A stretch of 64,000 bases of DNA from Cognatishimia maritima (GCF_900129685.1 NZ_FQWM01000002.1:148654-212653), one strand, 5' to 3'. Shown: positions 52,948 to 63,215, numbered from the stretch's first letter. Numbers and translations are program-made. The notes: generated by a model from the sequence alone, not told the origin.

Positions 52948-53841
52948 TTACTCTGCGGCCTGCCGGGCAGCAGCAAGATCAAACAAGAACTGCTCAAGCT
53001 CATGCCGCAGATCATCACGCGCCAGACCAAAGGCCACGGTCGCCTGCAGGAAACCTGCTTTGGATCCGCAGTCAAATCTCTGCCCGCGGAAGCGATAGCC
53101 ATAGACATTGTTATTCGCCGCAATTTCTGAGGCGATGGCGTCGGTCAGTTGAATTTCTCCGCCTGCACCTGCTTGGGTTCGGTCCAGATTGTCCAGAACC
53201 TGTGGCGCAAGAATGTAACGGCCAATCACCGCCAAATTGGACGGCGCGGTGCCCGGTTTTGGCTTTTCAACCATCCCTTTGACAGATACGACACTGCCCA
53301 TCTCCTCGGCAACGTCCAGAACGCCGTAGGACGAGGTTTTTTCAGCAGGCACTTCCATCGCGGCAACCATATTGCCACCGACATGCTCATAGGCTTCAAC
53401 CATTTGTTTCAAGCATGGTGTGTCGGCTGCGATCACATCGTCTGGCAGCAATACGGCCACTGGCTCATCCGCAACCAAACGCCGCGCGCACCAAACCGCG
53501 TGCCCCAGTCCCATCGCCTTGTGCTGACGCACATAGGCCACGGCCCCAGACTCCATATTCGTGTCTTCCAGAATTTTCAAAAGATCGTCTTTGCCTTTGG
53601 CCTCAAGCGCGGCCTCAAGCTCTGGTGCGCAATCAAAGTAGTCCTCCAATGCGCCCTTGCCGCGAGACGTAACAAAGATAAATTCAGTGATGCCTGCCGC
53701 GCGCGCTTCGTCGATGGCGTATTGGATCAAAGGCCGGTCCACCAAAGTCATGATTTCCTTGGGAACCGATTTCGTCGCAGGCAAAAACCGCGTGCCTAGC
53801 CCGGCGACCGGAAAAATCGCTTTTGTTACTTTGGTCTTCAT
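52948..53841 (-). CDS. galU: UTP-glucose-1-phosphate uridylyltransferase
   Basis: A 297-residue nucleotidyltransferase that makes UDP-glucose for polysaccharide synthesis. The N-terminal KAIFPVAGLGTRFLPATKSV is the nucleotide-binding motif, followed by KEIMTLVDRPLIQYAIDEA and VLLPDDVIAAD; RGQRFDCGSKAGFLQA lies near the C terminus. Full length. It borders the exopolysaccharide genes, which need its product. Confidence 0.95.
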   Translation of the reverse strand: MKTKVTKAIFPVAGLGTRFLPATKSVPKEIMTLVDRPLIQYAIDEARAAGITEFIFVTSRGKGALEDYFDCAPELEAALEAKGKDDLLKILEDTNMESGAVAYVRQHKAMGLGHAVWCARRLVADEPVAVLLPDDVIAADTPCLKQMVEAYEHVGGNMVAAMEVPAEKTSSYGVLDVAEEMGSVVSVKGMVEKPKPGTAPSNLAVIGRYILAPQVLDNLDRTQAGAGGEIQLTDAIASEIAANNNVYGYRFRGQRFDCGSKAGFLQATVAFGLARDDLRHELEQFLFDLAAARQAAE

Positions 53842-53996
53842 CTTCTGCGATGCTCCAGAACTTATTCGTCTTCAATCGTGACAACTGTAACCCAAACCAA
53901 TGTAGGGCATCTATGTCTTACAATACACTCAGTTTCAAATCATGACCATGTGGCGTGTTTGTAAAGTTGAATGCAAGCAAGAATCCCCAGTAGGGT

Positions 53997-54923
53997 CTAT
54001 TTCAGCGGTAAGTATACGGGCTTGATGTAACGCTGTACGTGCTCGGGATGACATTTTCCGCGCACCAAATCGACCATTCCACGCCAATTCCCACGTGCCC
54101 GTGCGCGTCGATCAATCCAAGGTTCTGGCCAGAATATCCGAGCATGATTTGCCAAAACGTTTCTCAAAACCTGCCCAAGTCCGGAAACCGGGTCCACCGA
54201 CCCCTTGCGTATGAGGTAAGCCACATTGGCGACCTGACTGTATCCTAATGCGGTGCCTTGTGTCTCTCGCCCGGTTATGGTGCCAAGATGAACACCATCC
54301 AAGGCCCCCGCCTGCATTTTTCGTCCAGGCACGCGACGCGAGAAATCGACGTCTTCCTGCCAGCCGTAGAGCGGGAGCGTCTCATCAAATCTCAAGCCGC
54401 GTATCGCACTGGTGCGGTAAGCCATATTGCAGCCGTAAAGCGACGGAACCTCGCGATCTCTGGCCCGCAACATGCGTTGGCAGTCCGATTCGCTTTGCCT
54501 TATCAGCGCTTCAGCGCGTTCAGGGGGCACGCCGCCATCGCCAATCCCGTCCGCCAAAAGCGCGCCGGTCACACCGGTTACATCCGGATGCGACTGAAAG
54601 ACATCTTCGAGCGCTGCCAGTGCCGTTGCCACCGGCCAATAGTCATCATCCATAAAAAAGACGATATCGGCGTCCTTCTCGACAGCCTCTAATCCGCGAT
54701 TGCGTTGCCGGGTGAGGCCCTTTTCGCTGAGGATCACCTGAAGCTGCGGGTAACACCCGAGCACGTCAGGATTTGGTAGGTCTGCATCTGAATGCGCGAC
54801 GATCACCAGACGGTTCGCTGGCCGGGTTTGGCGCGCAAGCCATTTCAGGGTTTCTGCCAAAACCGCAGGTCGCCCAATCGTGCAGATGACAACGGCGATC
54901 TTAACGTCGCTTTTTTCCGTCAT
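53997..54923 (-). CDS. Glycosyltransferase family 2 protein
   Basis: A 308-residue GT-A glycosyltransferase: VVICTIGRPAVLAETL at the N terminus, the metal-binding DDD in FFMDDDYWP near residue 92, and LYGWQEDVDFSRRV near 196 (the catalytic ED region). The ATG at 54923 overlaps the stop of the priming transferase (ATGA), so it should act on the lipid-linked sugar that enzyme makes. Sugar donor unknown. Confidence 0.87.
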   Translation of the reverse strand: MTEKSDVKIAVVICTIGRPAVLAETLKWLARQTRPANRLVIVAHSDADLPNPDVLGCYPQLQVILSEKGLTRQRNRGLEAVEKDADIVFFMDDDYWPVATALAALEDVFQSHPDVTGVTGALLADGIGDGGVPPERAEALIRQSESDCQRMLRARDREVPSLYGCNMAYRTSAIRGLRFDETLPLYGWQEDVDFSRRVPGRKMQAGALDGVHLGTITGRETQGTALGYSQVANVAYLIRKGSVDPVSGLGQVLRNVLANHARIFWPEPWIDRRARARGNWRGMVDLVRGKCHPEHVQRYIKPVYLPLK

Positions 54924-55612
54924 TGCCCGGTGCACCTTAGGACGACGCCAGCGGTTTTCAGCAGGATTTTCAAATCCTGTTTGAAAGTCACGTCAGCGCA
55001 ATAGACCTCATCCAGCGCGACGCGCGCAGAATAGCCAACGCCGTTGCGACCAGAGACCTGCCATAGCCCGGTTATACCCGGACGCACCGACAAATAGGAA
55101 TGTTTCACCGCGCCATAGCGGGCCAACTCGTCTTTGGTCACGGGGCGAGGGCCAACAAGACTCATATCCCCGACCAAAACGTTCCATATCTGCGGCAACT
55201 CATCCAAACTGGTGCGTCGCAACAAGGCCCCCAGCGGCGTGACCCTTGGGTCTTGACGCAGTTTTTGATCTGCGGCCCATTCGGCGCACATAAGCGGGTC
55301 ACTTCGCAACAATTCTGCCAGCACTTGATCAGCGTCAGGTACCATTGTGCGAATTTTCCAGCATCGGAACGGACGGCCATCTTTGCCAATGCGCAGATGG
55401 CCAAAAAGACCCGGTCCACCATCAAGACGCATCCAAAGCACAAGGCACAAAATCACTGGGACGATTGCGGGCAAAAGCAGCAGCGCCAGCAAAAAATCAA
55501 AGCCACGCTTCACAGTCGGTGCATATTGTAGGGGCGGCAGTGCTTTGACAGGCCGCCAACCACCCGCATCGGTTGTGACTTTGGAGTTCAATGCCGTGCT
55601 GAGATCGCCCAT
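54920..55612 (-). CDS. Priming sugar transferase (ExoY/bacterial sugar transferase family)
   Basis: A 230-residue membrane enzyme that moves a sugar-1-phosphate onto undecaprenyl phosphate to begin a repeat unit. One membrane segment lies at about residues 38-60, followed by the basic CWKIRTM motif, LRRTSLDELPQIWNVLVGDM and SLVGPRPVT, and the closing RPGITGLWQVSGR. The ATG at 55612 has GGAGG upstream. It starts the GT2 operon. Confidence 0.93.
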   Translation of the reverse strand: MGDLSTALNSKVTTDAGGWRPVKALPPLQYAPTVKRGFDFLLALLLLPAIVPVILCLVLWMRLDGGPGLFGHLRIGKDGRPFRCWKIRTMVPDADQVLAELLRSDPLMCAEWAADQKLRQDPRVTPLGALLRRTSLDELPQIWNVLVGDMSLVGPRPVTKDELARYGAVKHSYLSVRPGITGLWQVSGRNGVGYSARVALDEVYCADVTFKQDLKILLKTAGVVLRCTGQ

Positions 55613-55769
55613 GTGGCCCTCCGTAAATTCGCTAGAAAAACAGCAGAAAGTCAGCCGCCACACCCACCCAAAAACAGGCGTTGCGCAGTGTTGATTCTAT
55701 GGATTTATGATAAATTTTATGTAGTTAACGGCGGCCTAACCGCGCCGCAGATTTTTGGGCTGAACGCGC

Positions 55770-57908
55770 CTAAACCATCGCGCGGAGATCTTCGGCCCCA
55801 AAGAAGACCAGACCATCCGGGCGCGTGGCAAACCTTTGCATCAACTGCAAAGCTTGCAATACATCTGCGCGGGCGGTGGCGTGTTTCCCAACAACGTACA
55901 GCAACTGATCTGCCCCGAAGGCAGCACGTAGCGACCCACATGCCGTATCGCATGGACCTGCCTGAAGGATGACAAGATCATAGCGCGTTTTGAGCTGTTG
56001 CAGGATCGACGTCATATCCTCTGGCGAAATTCGCGACACATCCTGAGAGAGGTTCAAGACATCAAATTCCAAATCCGAGGGGGTCTCTATTTGATCAGTT
56101 ATGTCAATATTGGCCGCGTCTCGCGTGCCCCGACCGTCGGGCAGCAACGTAGCCGCTGGTGAATGCGTCATATCCACAAGGATGCTGCGACGACCCCTTT
56201 GCGCTGAATATTGCGCCAATGCTGCAGTCAAAGACGAAAGTCCCTCTGCCGCAGGGTTACCGACAATCGCGACTGCGCGCGTACCTTCAAACGCCTCTAT
56301 CTCTAACTGCATCAACAGCCCTGCGATATTTTGCGTCAACGCACTGCCCGAAGGCCGCGCCATTTGCGCCGCCAGATCTGCGTTATCATCAAAGACCAAA
56401 TCGGGCACCTCCGCCAAAACCGGCAAACCCGTCGCCCGTTCCAGTGCCGCACGGCTGGCAAATCCTGATCCAAAGGCTTCCAGCACCAGAACTGATGCCA
56501 GCCCAATCGACAACCCAAGACTGGCCCCAAAGAACCCCATCAATTTCGGACGCGGCGCGCTTGGGCCAACGGGTGGCGTGGCCATGTTGATGATACGCGC
56601 ATCGGCGGTCTGCATCTCGGCTTCGACGGCGATTTCGCTCTGTCGATTGACCAGCCGTTGATAGCTTTCCCGTGTGACCTCTGCCTCAACCTCCGCCCGC
56701 CGCAAATCGCGTGATGCGCTGGCGAGGTCCAATAGCTGCGCCTCGCGTTGAACCACATCCGCACGCAACGCATCTTCCTGTTGCTGCAACGTCCGCAACC
56801 CACTTTGGCGCGCGGCCAAGATGGTCTCCAATTCCTCCTCGATCCGCGTCTTCAGCCGCACCACGTCATCCGCCAACCGCTGCCGTTCGGGGTGTTTGAC
56901 CCCAAATGTCACCGACAGTCGCGCCACGTTTTCTTCGATATCTCCGCGCCGCTCTAGCAACCGATAGAGTGCCTCTGTTCCCAGATCAGGCGGTATCAAA
57001 AGGGCGGCATCTGCACCGGTCCCACGCTGAACAGTCAAAGTCGCGATCTCTGCCTTTGCTGCGGTGATCTCCGATGCGGTCTGCGCCAACGCACTGTTCA
57101 GTTCCAGCAACTGTTGATCCAAAATGGCCTCGGTCGCGCCCGCCCGTTCCAATTGCACCTGCCGAAGCAACGCAACTTGAGATTCAGCGCGGATCAACGC
57201 CGTGCGTGTGGCGTCGATCTGGGTGTGCAGCGCCTGACGCGCCGCTGTGGCAACCGCTTTGCGATCCGAAAGCTGACGAGAAAGATAGGCCGCTGACAAT
57301 GCATTTGCGATGGACGCCGAAAGCTCGGGTTGCCCTGTCGTGACCGCCACCCCGATGGCATAGGATTGATCAATCCGGCGCACCTGCGTGCGCTCCATCA
57401 AGGCCCAGGCAAGGTGGCGGGTCCGGATTTCCAAATCCCTATCTTCAGTCGCCGCGTTCGAGGTATCTGCTAAGAGTGACAACAGCACCCTACGGGTCGG
57501 CTGCGGGGCAAACGCCGCCAATTGGTCCTCGCCAAGCCGCTCTACCACCTGCGCCATCAGCCCTGCAGAACGCAAAAGCGCCAGTTCGCTTTCAATCGTT
57601 GCGCTGCTCAAACTGAGGTGCGGCACCAGCTCCTGCTGCCCCGGCAGAAGGCGATAATCCCGCGGGTCAAGCAGCACAATCGCTTCGGCCGTATAAGACG
57701 GGGCAAGACGCGCGGTGTAGGTGAAAAACGCCAACCCGATAAAGAACCCACAGGCCAAAACGTGCCAGACCCGGCGCCGCACAACGCTGAGCGCTTGCCG
57801 CAGATCAGGACGATCAAAGTCCCGCACGTCCCAATAGGGCGCAGGGGCAGCGCGCTCTGCCCGCTGCTTGGGCGCAACTTCGGTTCTGACACTGTTAAAT
57901 TCGGTCAC
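55770..57908 (-). CDS. Wzz/GumC-type chain-length protein with a degenerate tyrosine-kinase domain
   Basis: A 712-residue polysaccharide co-polymerase. A Wzz domain with two membrane segments (about 58-80 and 450-475) encloses a long periplasmic coiled coil (about 170-410). The C-terminal part (about 500-712) is shaped like a BY-kinase (Wzc/ExoP), but the Walker A position reads GNPAAEGLSSL without the GK[ST], the Walker B Asp is replaced in DLVILQAGP, and there is no terminal Tyr cluster. It is therefore probably not a kinase. The GTG at 57908 has GGAG eight bases before it; the frame is open to a TTG at 57968. Confidence 0.83.
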   Translation of the reverse strand: MTEFNSVRTEVAPKQRAERAAPAPYWDVRDFDRPDLRQALSVVRRRVWHVLACGFFIGLAFFTYTARLAPSYTAEAIVLLDPRDYRLLPGQQELVPHLSLSSATIESELALLRSAGLMAQVVERLGEDQLAAFAPQPTRRVLLSLLADTSNAATEDRDLEIRTRHLAWALMERTQVRRIDQSYAIGVAVTTGQPELSASIANALSAAYLSRQLSDRKAVATAARQALHTQIDATRTALIRAESQVALLRQVQLERAGATEAILDQQLLELNSALAQTASEITAAKAEIATLTVQRGTGADAALLIPPDLGTEALYRLLERRGDIEENVARLSVTFGVKHPERQRLADDVVRLKTRIEEELETILAARQSGLRTLQQQEDALRADVVQREAQLLDLASASRDLRRAEVEAEVTRESYQRLVNRQSEIAVEAEMQTADARIINMATPPVGPSAPRPKLMGFFGASLGLSIGLASVLVLEAFGSGFASRAALERATGLPVLAEVPDLVFDDNADLAAQMARPSGSALTQNIAGLLMQLEIEAFEGTRAVAIVGNPAAEGLSSLTAALAQYSAQRGRRSILVDMTHSPAATLLPDGRGTRDAANIDITDQIETPSDLEFDVLNLSQDVSRISPEDMTSILQQLKTRYDLVILQAGPCDTACGSLRAAFGADQLLYVVGKHATARADVLQALQLMQRFATRPDGLVFFGAEDLRAMV

Positions 57909-58061
57909 ATGCTGTGCTCCGGCGATGGCCCCGAACGCATCCCGCCGCCTGCCAACACCGACTGGCAAAGGAACCGCGCAAGAACGTCCAGATTTTATTT
58001 ACTTTTTACTGAAATACAGGGGCAGGCTTTAACAAAGGCTTTACGCCCCGGATATTTGCAA

Positions 58062-59534
58062 ATGCCCCCACGCCCCACCCATAGCGGCCCATTGCGGACC
58101 GGCATTGTCGCACTGGCCAGCCAAGGCACACAGCAAATGTCTGGGCTGGTTCTGATGCTGTTGGCAATCTCGGTGATGCCGCTCGCCGATTATGGGGCCT
58201 ATGCCTTGGCGATTGTCTCTGTCGAATTTGTGGTGATGTTGACCCACACCGGGTTTCACCATTTTCTAGTCACCTCTGACGCGGACGACACCCCCCTGTT
58301 TAGCACGTTGTTTTGGACGATCCTTGGGCTTGGCACGCTTGGCGGCCTGGGCCTCTGGATGATGGCGCAACCAATGTCAGAGGTCTTTGCCGCGCCGCTT
58401 CTAGAACTACTTTTGTTGGGTTTTGCGCTGCTGCAGCCCGCAGCGGCGATGGTGGCTTGGGCAACGGCATGCCACAGTCGTTTGGGGCACATGCAAACCC
58501 TGTGTCAACGGCAACTGGCGATCAACCTGATTAGCCTGACAGCGGGTTGTATCGCGTTGCTGATCTGGCCATCGGTCTTTGCGCTTTTGATCTTTCGCGC
58601 CATCAAGGTCCTGTTGGGGGTCTGGCTCTTGTTTTGGTGCGGCCCGCTGCAGCCAAAGGCGCAGTTCTCGCGCCAAATCCTCAGCAACGCCGCCTGTTAC
58701 GCCCGTGGTCTCTATGGCACGCGGCTATTGGAATACCTGTCAAACTTTGGCACCGACCTGATCCTTGCATATTTGTTTTCCACCACAGAATCAGGCATTT
58801 ACCGCATCGCGCACCGCTTGGCCTTTGCATGCATTGAGTTGATCACCCACCCGCTGCGGCTTTTTGCGCTGCAAACCTTGGCGCGGGCGCAGCGTCTGGG
58901 TCACCCCATTGCCCAAATCTTTGCCAACTACCTGGCTGCACTGCTTTTGCTTTCAGGCGGCATCGTCGTACTCTTTGTCCTGTCGGGCGGTGCGATTCTA
59001 ACGATGGCCTCAAACTCTGATTTCCTCACCGCATTTGCCGTCAGTCAGGTGTTGATATTTCGGGCCGCCTTTCTCGGGATAAACAGCCTATTGGAACCGG
59101 CACTCGCAACGCTGAACGACAATATGGCCGCGCTCCGTCACAACCTGATTTGGACCGGGTTGTTTCTGGTTGTTACCGTCCTCGCGGCGCCGCTGGGGGT
59201 GGCCCTGTTGGCCGCACTCCAGACGGGGCTTGCAGGGCTAACCGCCCTAGCAGCCATGTTTGTTTTATCCCGTCGGATCAACCTAAACACGGCTGTTGCA
59301 CAGGTCATAAGATCGTTCGCCGTGCTGGCGTTATATTGCGGCGGCGTGACCCTGATCTGGCAGGTTTTCCCGTCGACTGGCACTGTATTGGAGACTGGGC
59401 TGAAGCTCGCAGCGACTGGTGTGATCGCGGCCGTATCTCTGGCCTTTGCGCGGCGGTTGGGATGTCTATCACCAGATATTTTCGCCTCTCAGCCCATTTC
59501 CGGCGCGTCACCTTTGCCAGCCCAGCAACGGTGA
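58062..59534 (+). CDS. Polysaccharide flippase (Wzx/oligosaccharide transporter-like)
   Basis: A 490-residue membrane protein with about 12-14 helices and a MATE/MVF-like repeat, including GIVALASQGTQQMSGLVLML at the first helix and FGTDLILAYLFSTTESGIYR near residue 230. It would move lipid-linked repeat units across the inner membrane. The frame extends far upstream in the opposite gene's region, but the ATG at 58062 just precedes helix 1. Divergent from the chain-length gene; overlaps the convergent acyltransferase by 27 bases. Confidence 0.82.
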   Translation: MPPRPTHSGPLRTGIVALASQGTQQMSGLVLMLLAISVMPLADYGAYALAIVSVEFVVMLTHTGFHHFLVTSDADDTPLFSTLFWTILGLGTLGGLGLWMMAQPMSEVFAAPLLELLLLGFALLQPAAAMVAWATACHSRLGHMQTLCQRQLAINLISLTAGCIALLIWPSVFALLIFRAIKVLLGVWLLFWCGPLQPKAQFSRQILSNAACYARGLYGTRLLEYLSNFGTDLILAYLFSTTESGIYRIAHRLAFACIELITHPLRLFALQTLARAQRLGHPIAQIFANYLAALLLLSGGIVVLFVLSGGAILTMASNSDFLTAFAVSQVLIFRAAFLGINSLLEPALATLNDNMAALRHNLIWTGLFLVVTVLAAPLGVALLAALQTGLAGLTALAAMFVLSRRINLNTAVAQVIRSFAVLALYCGGVTLIWQVFPSTGTVLETGLKLAATGVIAAVSLAFARRLGCLSPDIFASQPISGASPLPAQQR

Positions 59535-60491
59535 CGCGCCAATGGCATCCGCCCACCGGCTGATCCAAAGCGGCAGCATAACCCCAGCGACAGTGCAACT
59601 GGCAACCAAGGTCCAAAACGCATCCACCCCCACGCCCTGCAACAGAATGCGCACCCCGGCCGTGACAAAAATATGGGTCACAAATATCGCCATGGAGTGA
59701 CGCCCGATTGCCGCCAAGCCGCTGGAAAGATGCACTGTAAAACGCAGCGCAGATTGCTTTGCCAGCACGTGACTTGCAGACAGCAACAGCACCGGGCCCG
59801 CAACCATGGCAGGCAGGTAAATAGCTGCCCCCGCTGGATAGCCGATTAGTTTGGTTGAAGCCTCGTGCCACGCAAGGCCCGCCGTTGCGATCATCACGAG
59901 TGCAGCACCCCCCAAAAGGGCAGCAGACGGTGGGCTCGTGAACCAGCGGAGTGGGATCAACGTCGCGATCAAAAACACCCCGACGAAGCGCGCATTACCG
60001 ATAGGCAACGTCAATGCATACGCGGCCATCAGCGTGCCCAGCCCGATGAGTGCGACAACACGTTTGGGAAGCCCGACCAACAAACGACGCGCCACGAATG
60101 ACAGCCCCAGAACCCACAAAAACCACATGACCGCAGGGGGTTGCCACAAGATCACCCAAGGTCGAAATCCAGTGGGCATCGTATTTGTATGCTGCCGCAT
60201 CAGATAGTGCGCCGACAAAATCAGCACACTCCACAGCACATAGGGCCACAATATGCGGCGCGAAAGCTCGCTTAGAAAGGTCCACCACAGCAAGGCCATC
60301 AAGCGCCCAGAAAGCGCGCCCGAGAGCGCAAAGAACAGGGGCATGTGGCTGGTATAGACAAGGATCACAAGGAACCGCGCCAAGGCCGTCTCTCCAACAG
60401 CGGCCATCACTCCGATCAGCGCATGGCCAAAGACCACAAGGATCATTGCAATACCCCGGCTGATGTCGATGGATGGATGGCGCGGTGTCAT
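59508..60491 (-). CDS. Acyltransferase 3 family membrane protein
   Basis: A 327-residue integral membrane acyltransferase with about ten helices. The family opens with a helix carrying DISRGIAMILVVFGHALIG, whose His (near residue 21) is catalytic; such enzymes decorate polysaccharides with acetyl or other acyl groups. The ATG at 60491 overlaps the stop of the ligase/polymerase gene (ATGA), so the frame further upstream is not used. Position in the exopolysaccharide cluster supports acylation of that polymer. Confidence 0.83.
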   Translation of the reverse strand: MTPRHPSIDISRGIAMILVVFGHALIGVMAAVGETALARFLVILVYTSHMPLFFALSGALSGRLMALLWWTFLSELSRRILWPYVLWSVLILSAHYLMRQHTNTMPTGFRPWVILWQPPAVMWFLWVLGLSFVARRLLVGLPKRVVALIGLGTLMAAYALTLPIGNARFVGVFLIATLIPLRWFTSPPSAALLGGAALVMIATAGLAWHEASTKLIGYPAGAAIYLPAMVAGPVLLLSASHVLAKQSALRFTVHLSSGLAAIGRHSMAIFVTHIFVTAGVRILLQGVGVDAFWTLVASCTVAGVMLPLWISRWADAIGASPLLGWQR

Positions 60492-61960
60492 GGCAGCACA
60501 CGGCGCGGCGGCACCGCCCGCGCGCGACTGCCAGTCGCCGATGATCCCTGCTGCCCCGCCTGCCGGAGCGCAACGCAAAACCCTGCCATGACGAAAAATG
60601 GCACGCCAAGGTTCGGGAAGGGCGCGGTTAGCATTGATTGCAGAAGTATCGCAAAACAGCCCCAGCGCAGGGCGTCGATGGTAGGGGTGCAATCGTTCCA
60701 CCTCCGGTCGCCACCGCTTGGGTGGCGCAGGACCGAATACAGAAATCCCCCATACAGAAGCGCGCCGGGCAAGCCGAGATTGGCCAGCACGCTTAATCCC
60801 CAGCTTGACGCACGCGCGCTTCCAATCCCAAGGCCCAGTCCAAAGCTGTCCTTCAGGTTTTCAATCGCCTGCGCGTTCCAACCAAGCCGCTCTGTCGCCG
60901 ACTGTGACGTCAGCTTGCCCAGCAGCCCGGTCTCCAGCACCGCGCGCACGTCAGGAAAGAGTTGAACAATAACAATGGCGCCAGCGATCAAAACAGGGGC
61001 CAGTGAGAATAAAATCACGCCAAAGGAAATCGCATTCCGACGCTGCGAACCCCTGCCAAAACCTCTGTGCAAAAACCCACCCGGACCCAGCGCCGCAAGA
61101 ATTGTTATTGCGGCAAAGCCCCCCATAGCTGCCGCAGACGTCGACCTGACCGCAAATCCCCCCAGAACCACCGCGCATAGCGCTGGCCAAAGGGATTGCC
61201 ACGCTGCCAAGGCGAACCTCAGCCAAAAGGCGTATAAGCCCAAGGTAAACAGCCCAAAACTGGCCGGTTCTGTGAAACCGCCAATAAGGCGTCGTAGCCC
61301 CGGGTAGTGCTGATTGACCAAAATGGCCTGCGGCAGCGTGCGGACCGGCGACATAAGCCAAGGGACCCCAAACGCATGGCCCATCCAGTCCAGCCCGGAC
61401 AAGGTGATGTGCACAATCGTTGCAACCGCCACGGCACGCAGCACCACCCTGTGCGGGTCAGCGCCAAGTCGCGGGGTTGCAATCGCGGCGAACGCACCTG
61501 CGGACAAGACCAACCGCACAAATTGTGTCGCGTTAGCCCCGCTTGGTTCCAGTAGAAAACTGTCGATCACAAAGCGCCCATCGACCTGCCGCAGCGTAAC
61601 CACATCGCTTGCATGATCAAATATGCGCGGCATAAACCACGCGCCAAGCCCCGCCCAAAGGAGGAGCAGCGCCAGCCAGACGAGCGGTCCTTGCGCTGTC
61701 TTAAGCATCACCCGACGGGTCAGCAGCACCTGCACAAAGATCGCCACACAAAGCGCCATGACCAGCAGGTCCGACAACAGCACGTTCCCCAAAACGGCAA
61801 ATGTGGCCAGGGGGAGGCTGAAACATAAGACAAGCACACCATGACGGGGCGGCAGGAACATCACAACCAGAATAGCCGCTATGGCGAAAGGCAGAAGCAT
61901 CGCAATCCGTATGAAACACCAAAGAACGTCAGGCCCCAGCCGACCAGCATTGCCGATCAT
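60488..61960 (-). CDS. O-antigen ligase/polymerase-like membrane protein
   Basis: A 490-residue membrane protein with 11-13 helices and a large periplasmic loop near residues 110-165. The segment SATERLGWNAQAIENLKDSF near 350 and LGLGIGSARASS near 372 resemble the conserved region of the Wzy/WaaL family. Candidate polymerase of the exopolysaccharide, since a flippase, chain-length protein and priming enzyme lie beside it. Translationally coupled to the acyltransferase. Confidence 0.75.
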   Translation of the reverse strand: MIGNAGRLGPDVLWCFIRIAMLLPFAIAAILVVMFLPPRHGVLVLCFSLPLATFAVLGNVLLSDLLVMALCVAIFVQVLLTRRVMLKTAQGPLVWLALLLLWAGLGAWFMPRIFDHASDVVTLRQVDGRFVIDSFLLEPSGANATQFVRLVLSAGAFAAIATPRLGADPHRVVLRAVAVATIVHITLSGLDWMGHAFGVPWLMSPVRTLPQAILVNQHYPGLRRLIGGFTEPASFGLFTLGLYAFWLRFALAAWQSLWPALCAVVLGGFAVRSTSAAAMGGFAAITILAALGPGGFLHRGFGRGSQRRNAISFGVILFSLAPVLIAGAIVIVQLFPDVRAVLETGLLGKLTSQSATERLGWNAQAIENLKDSFGLGLGIGSARASSWGLSVLANLGLPGALLYGGFLYSVLRHPSGGDRRWNDCTPTIDALRWGCFAILLQSMLTAPFPNLGVPFFVMAGFCVALRQAGQQGSSATGSRARAVPPRRVLP

Positions 61961-62114
61961 CTTTGACCAATGGACCCGACAGTCTCAGACTGCCGTGCCA
62001 TCGTTAACATTTTCCCAACAGTTTTAAGCGAATTCTGTCGATAAGCGGCTGTCGCGCGCAGGCAGTTGATGGCAGGCCGCTGTCCCTAAGACGGTTTGGA
62101 GCGTCAACATCATA

Positions 62115-63215
62115 ATGCAAACCTTGCTCATGAATGCCCGCTATAAGCACCGTGTCCCAACGGGTGTCGACCGCGTGGCGCAGCAACTCATCGCTGCGCT
62201 TGAACAAAACTTGGACTTTCGGCAACGTTATCAAATTCGCTCCGTCGCACCAAAACGACGCCTGCCTGCTGCCGCTGCGCATCTCTGGGAACAAACCCAT
62301 CTGGCGCGCACATCGCCTGATGACCTGTTGCTTTCGCTTTGCAACACCGGGCCGATCCTGCGCCGAAACCAGATCGTGATGATCCATGACGCCCAAGTGC
62401 ATCTGACGCCACAAAGCTACGCCCCCCTCTTTCGCAACGCTTATCGCTTGGCGCAACCGGTGCTGGCCCGCCATGCAGCGGCCGTCCTGACAGTGTCAGA
62501 GTTTTCAAAGGCCCAGTTGGTCCGCTACGGCATCGCTTCTGAGCAGTCAATTTCAGTGGTTCCCAACGGCGGCGACCATATCCTGCGTTTCCGCGCCGAT
62601 ACCTCCATTCTGCAGCGCCACGGGCTGACGCCCCGGCGCTTTTTCATCGCTTTCGGCAGCGCAGCACCCCATAAAAACATCGACATGCTGCGGCGCGCAG
62701 CAATGGCGCGATGCGACACGACCTATCCGCTTGTGATCATTGGAGGCGATGAGACATCAGTGGCCGAGAAATCGTGGTTGTCAGATCATGGCGTCAAAAT
62801 CATCGGACGTGCCACAGACCCTGAACTGCGCGCGCTTTACGAAAACGCATGCGCCTTTGCTCTGCCTTCGCTGACCGAAGGCTTTGGCCTACCCGCAGCC
62901 GAGGCAATGTTCTGCGGCTGCCCGGTTGTGTCGACAACCGCCGGCGCGGTGCCTGAGGTCTGCGGCACGGCCACGCTTACATGTGATCCCAAAGACGAAA
63001 AAGGCTGGACTGAGGCGATGGAAACCCTCGCCCACAATCCAGCCTTGGCCAAGAACCTGTCAGACGCAGGGCGGCTACAGGTGGCGCAATTCACCTGGTC
63101 AAATGCGGCCCAGAAGGTGTTGGCCGTGATCGACAATGCCCAGCGCGTTAACCCAACGGCGCAAACCCAGCCGGTGCGCCATAGCTCTGACGATCAGCGG
63201 TTCCCTGCAAGGTGA
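62115..63215 (+). CDS. Glycosyltransferase family 4 protein (exopolysaccharide locus)
   Basis: A 366-residue GT-B glycosyltransferase (GT1/GT4 superfamily). Visible are PTGVDRVAQQLIAAL at the N terminus, FIAFGSAAPHKNIDMLRRA (near 178) and the donor-site SLTEGFGLPAAEAMFCGCPV (near 252) with the EX7E motif, followed by AVPEVCG. It likely adds a sugar to the repeat unit. The last 68 bases overlap the opposite-strand surface-protein gene. No strong ribosome site is seen at the ATG. Confidence 0.85.
   Translation: MQTLLMNARYKHRVPTGVDRVAQQLIAALEQNLDFRQRYQIRSVAPKRRLPAAAAHLWEQTHLARTSPDDLLLSLCNTGPILRRNQIVMIHDAQVHLTPQSYAPLFRNAYRLAQPVLARHAAAVLTVSEFSKAQLVRYGIASEQSISVVPNGGDHILRFRADTSILQRHGLTPRRFFIAFGSAAPHKNIDMLRRAAMARCDTTYPLVIIGGDETSVAEKSWLSDHGVKIIGRATDPELRALYENACAFALPSLTEGFGLPAAEAMFCGCPVVSTTAGAVPEVCGTATLTCDPKDEKGWTEAMETLAHNPALAKNLSDAGRLQVAQFTWSNAAQKVLAVIDNAQRVNPTAQTQPVRHSSDDQRFPAR

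Noticed and set aside
57522-58061. An upstream extension of the flippase frame
   Set aside because: It is antisense to the chain-length protein gene and basic/Pro-rich; the membrane protein starts at 58062.
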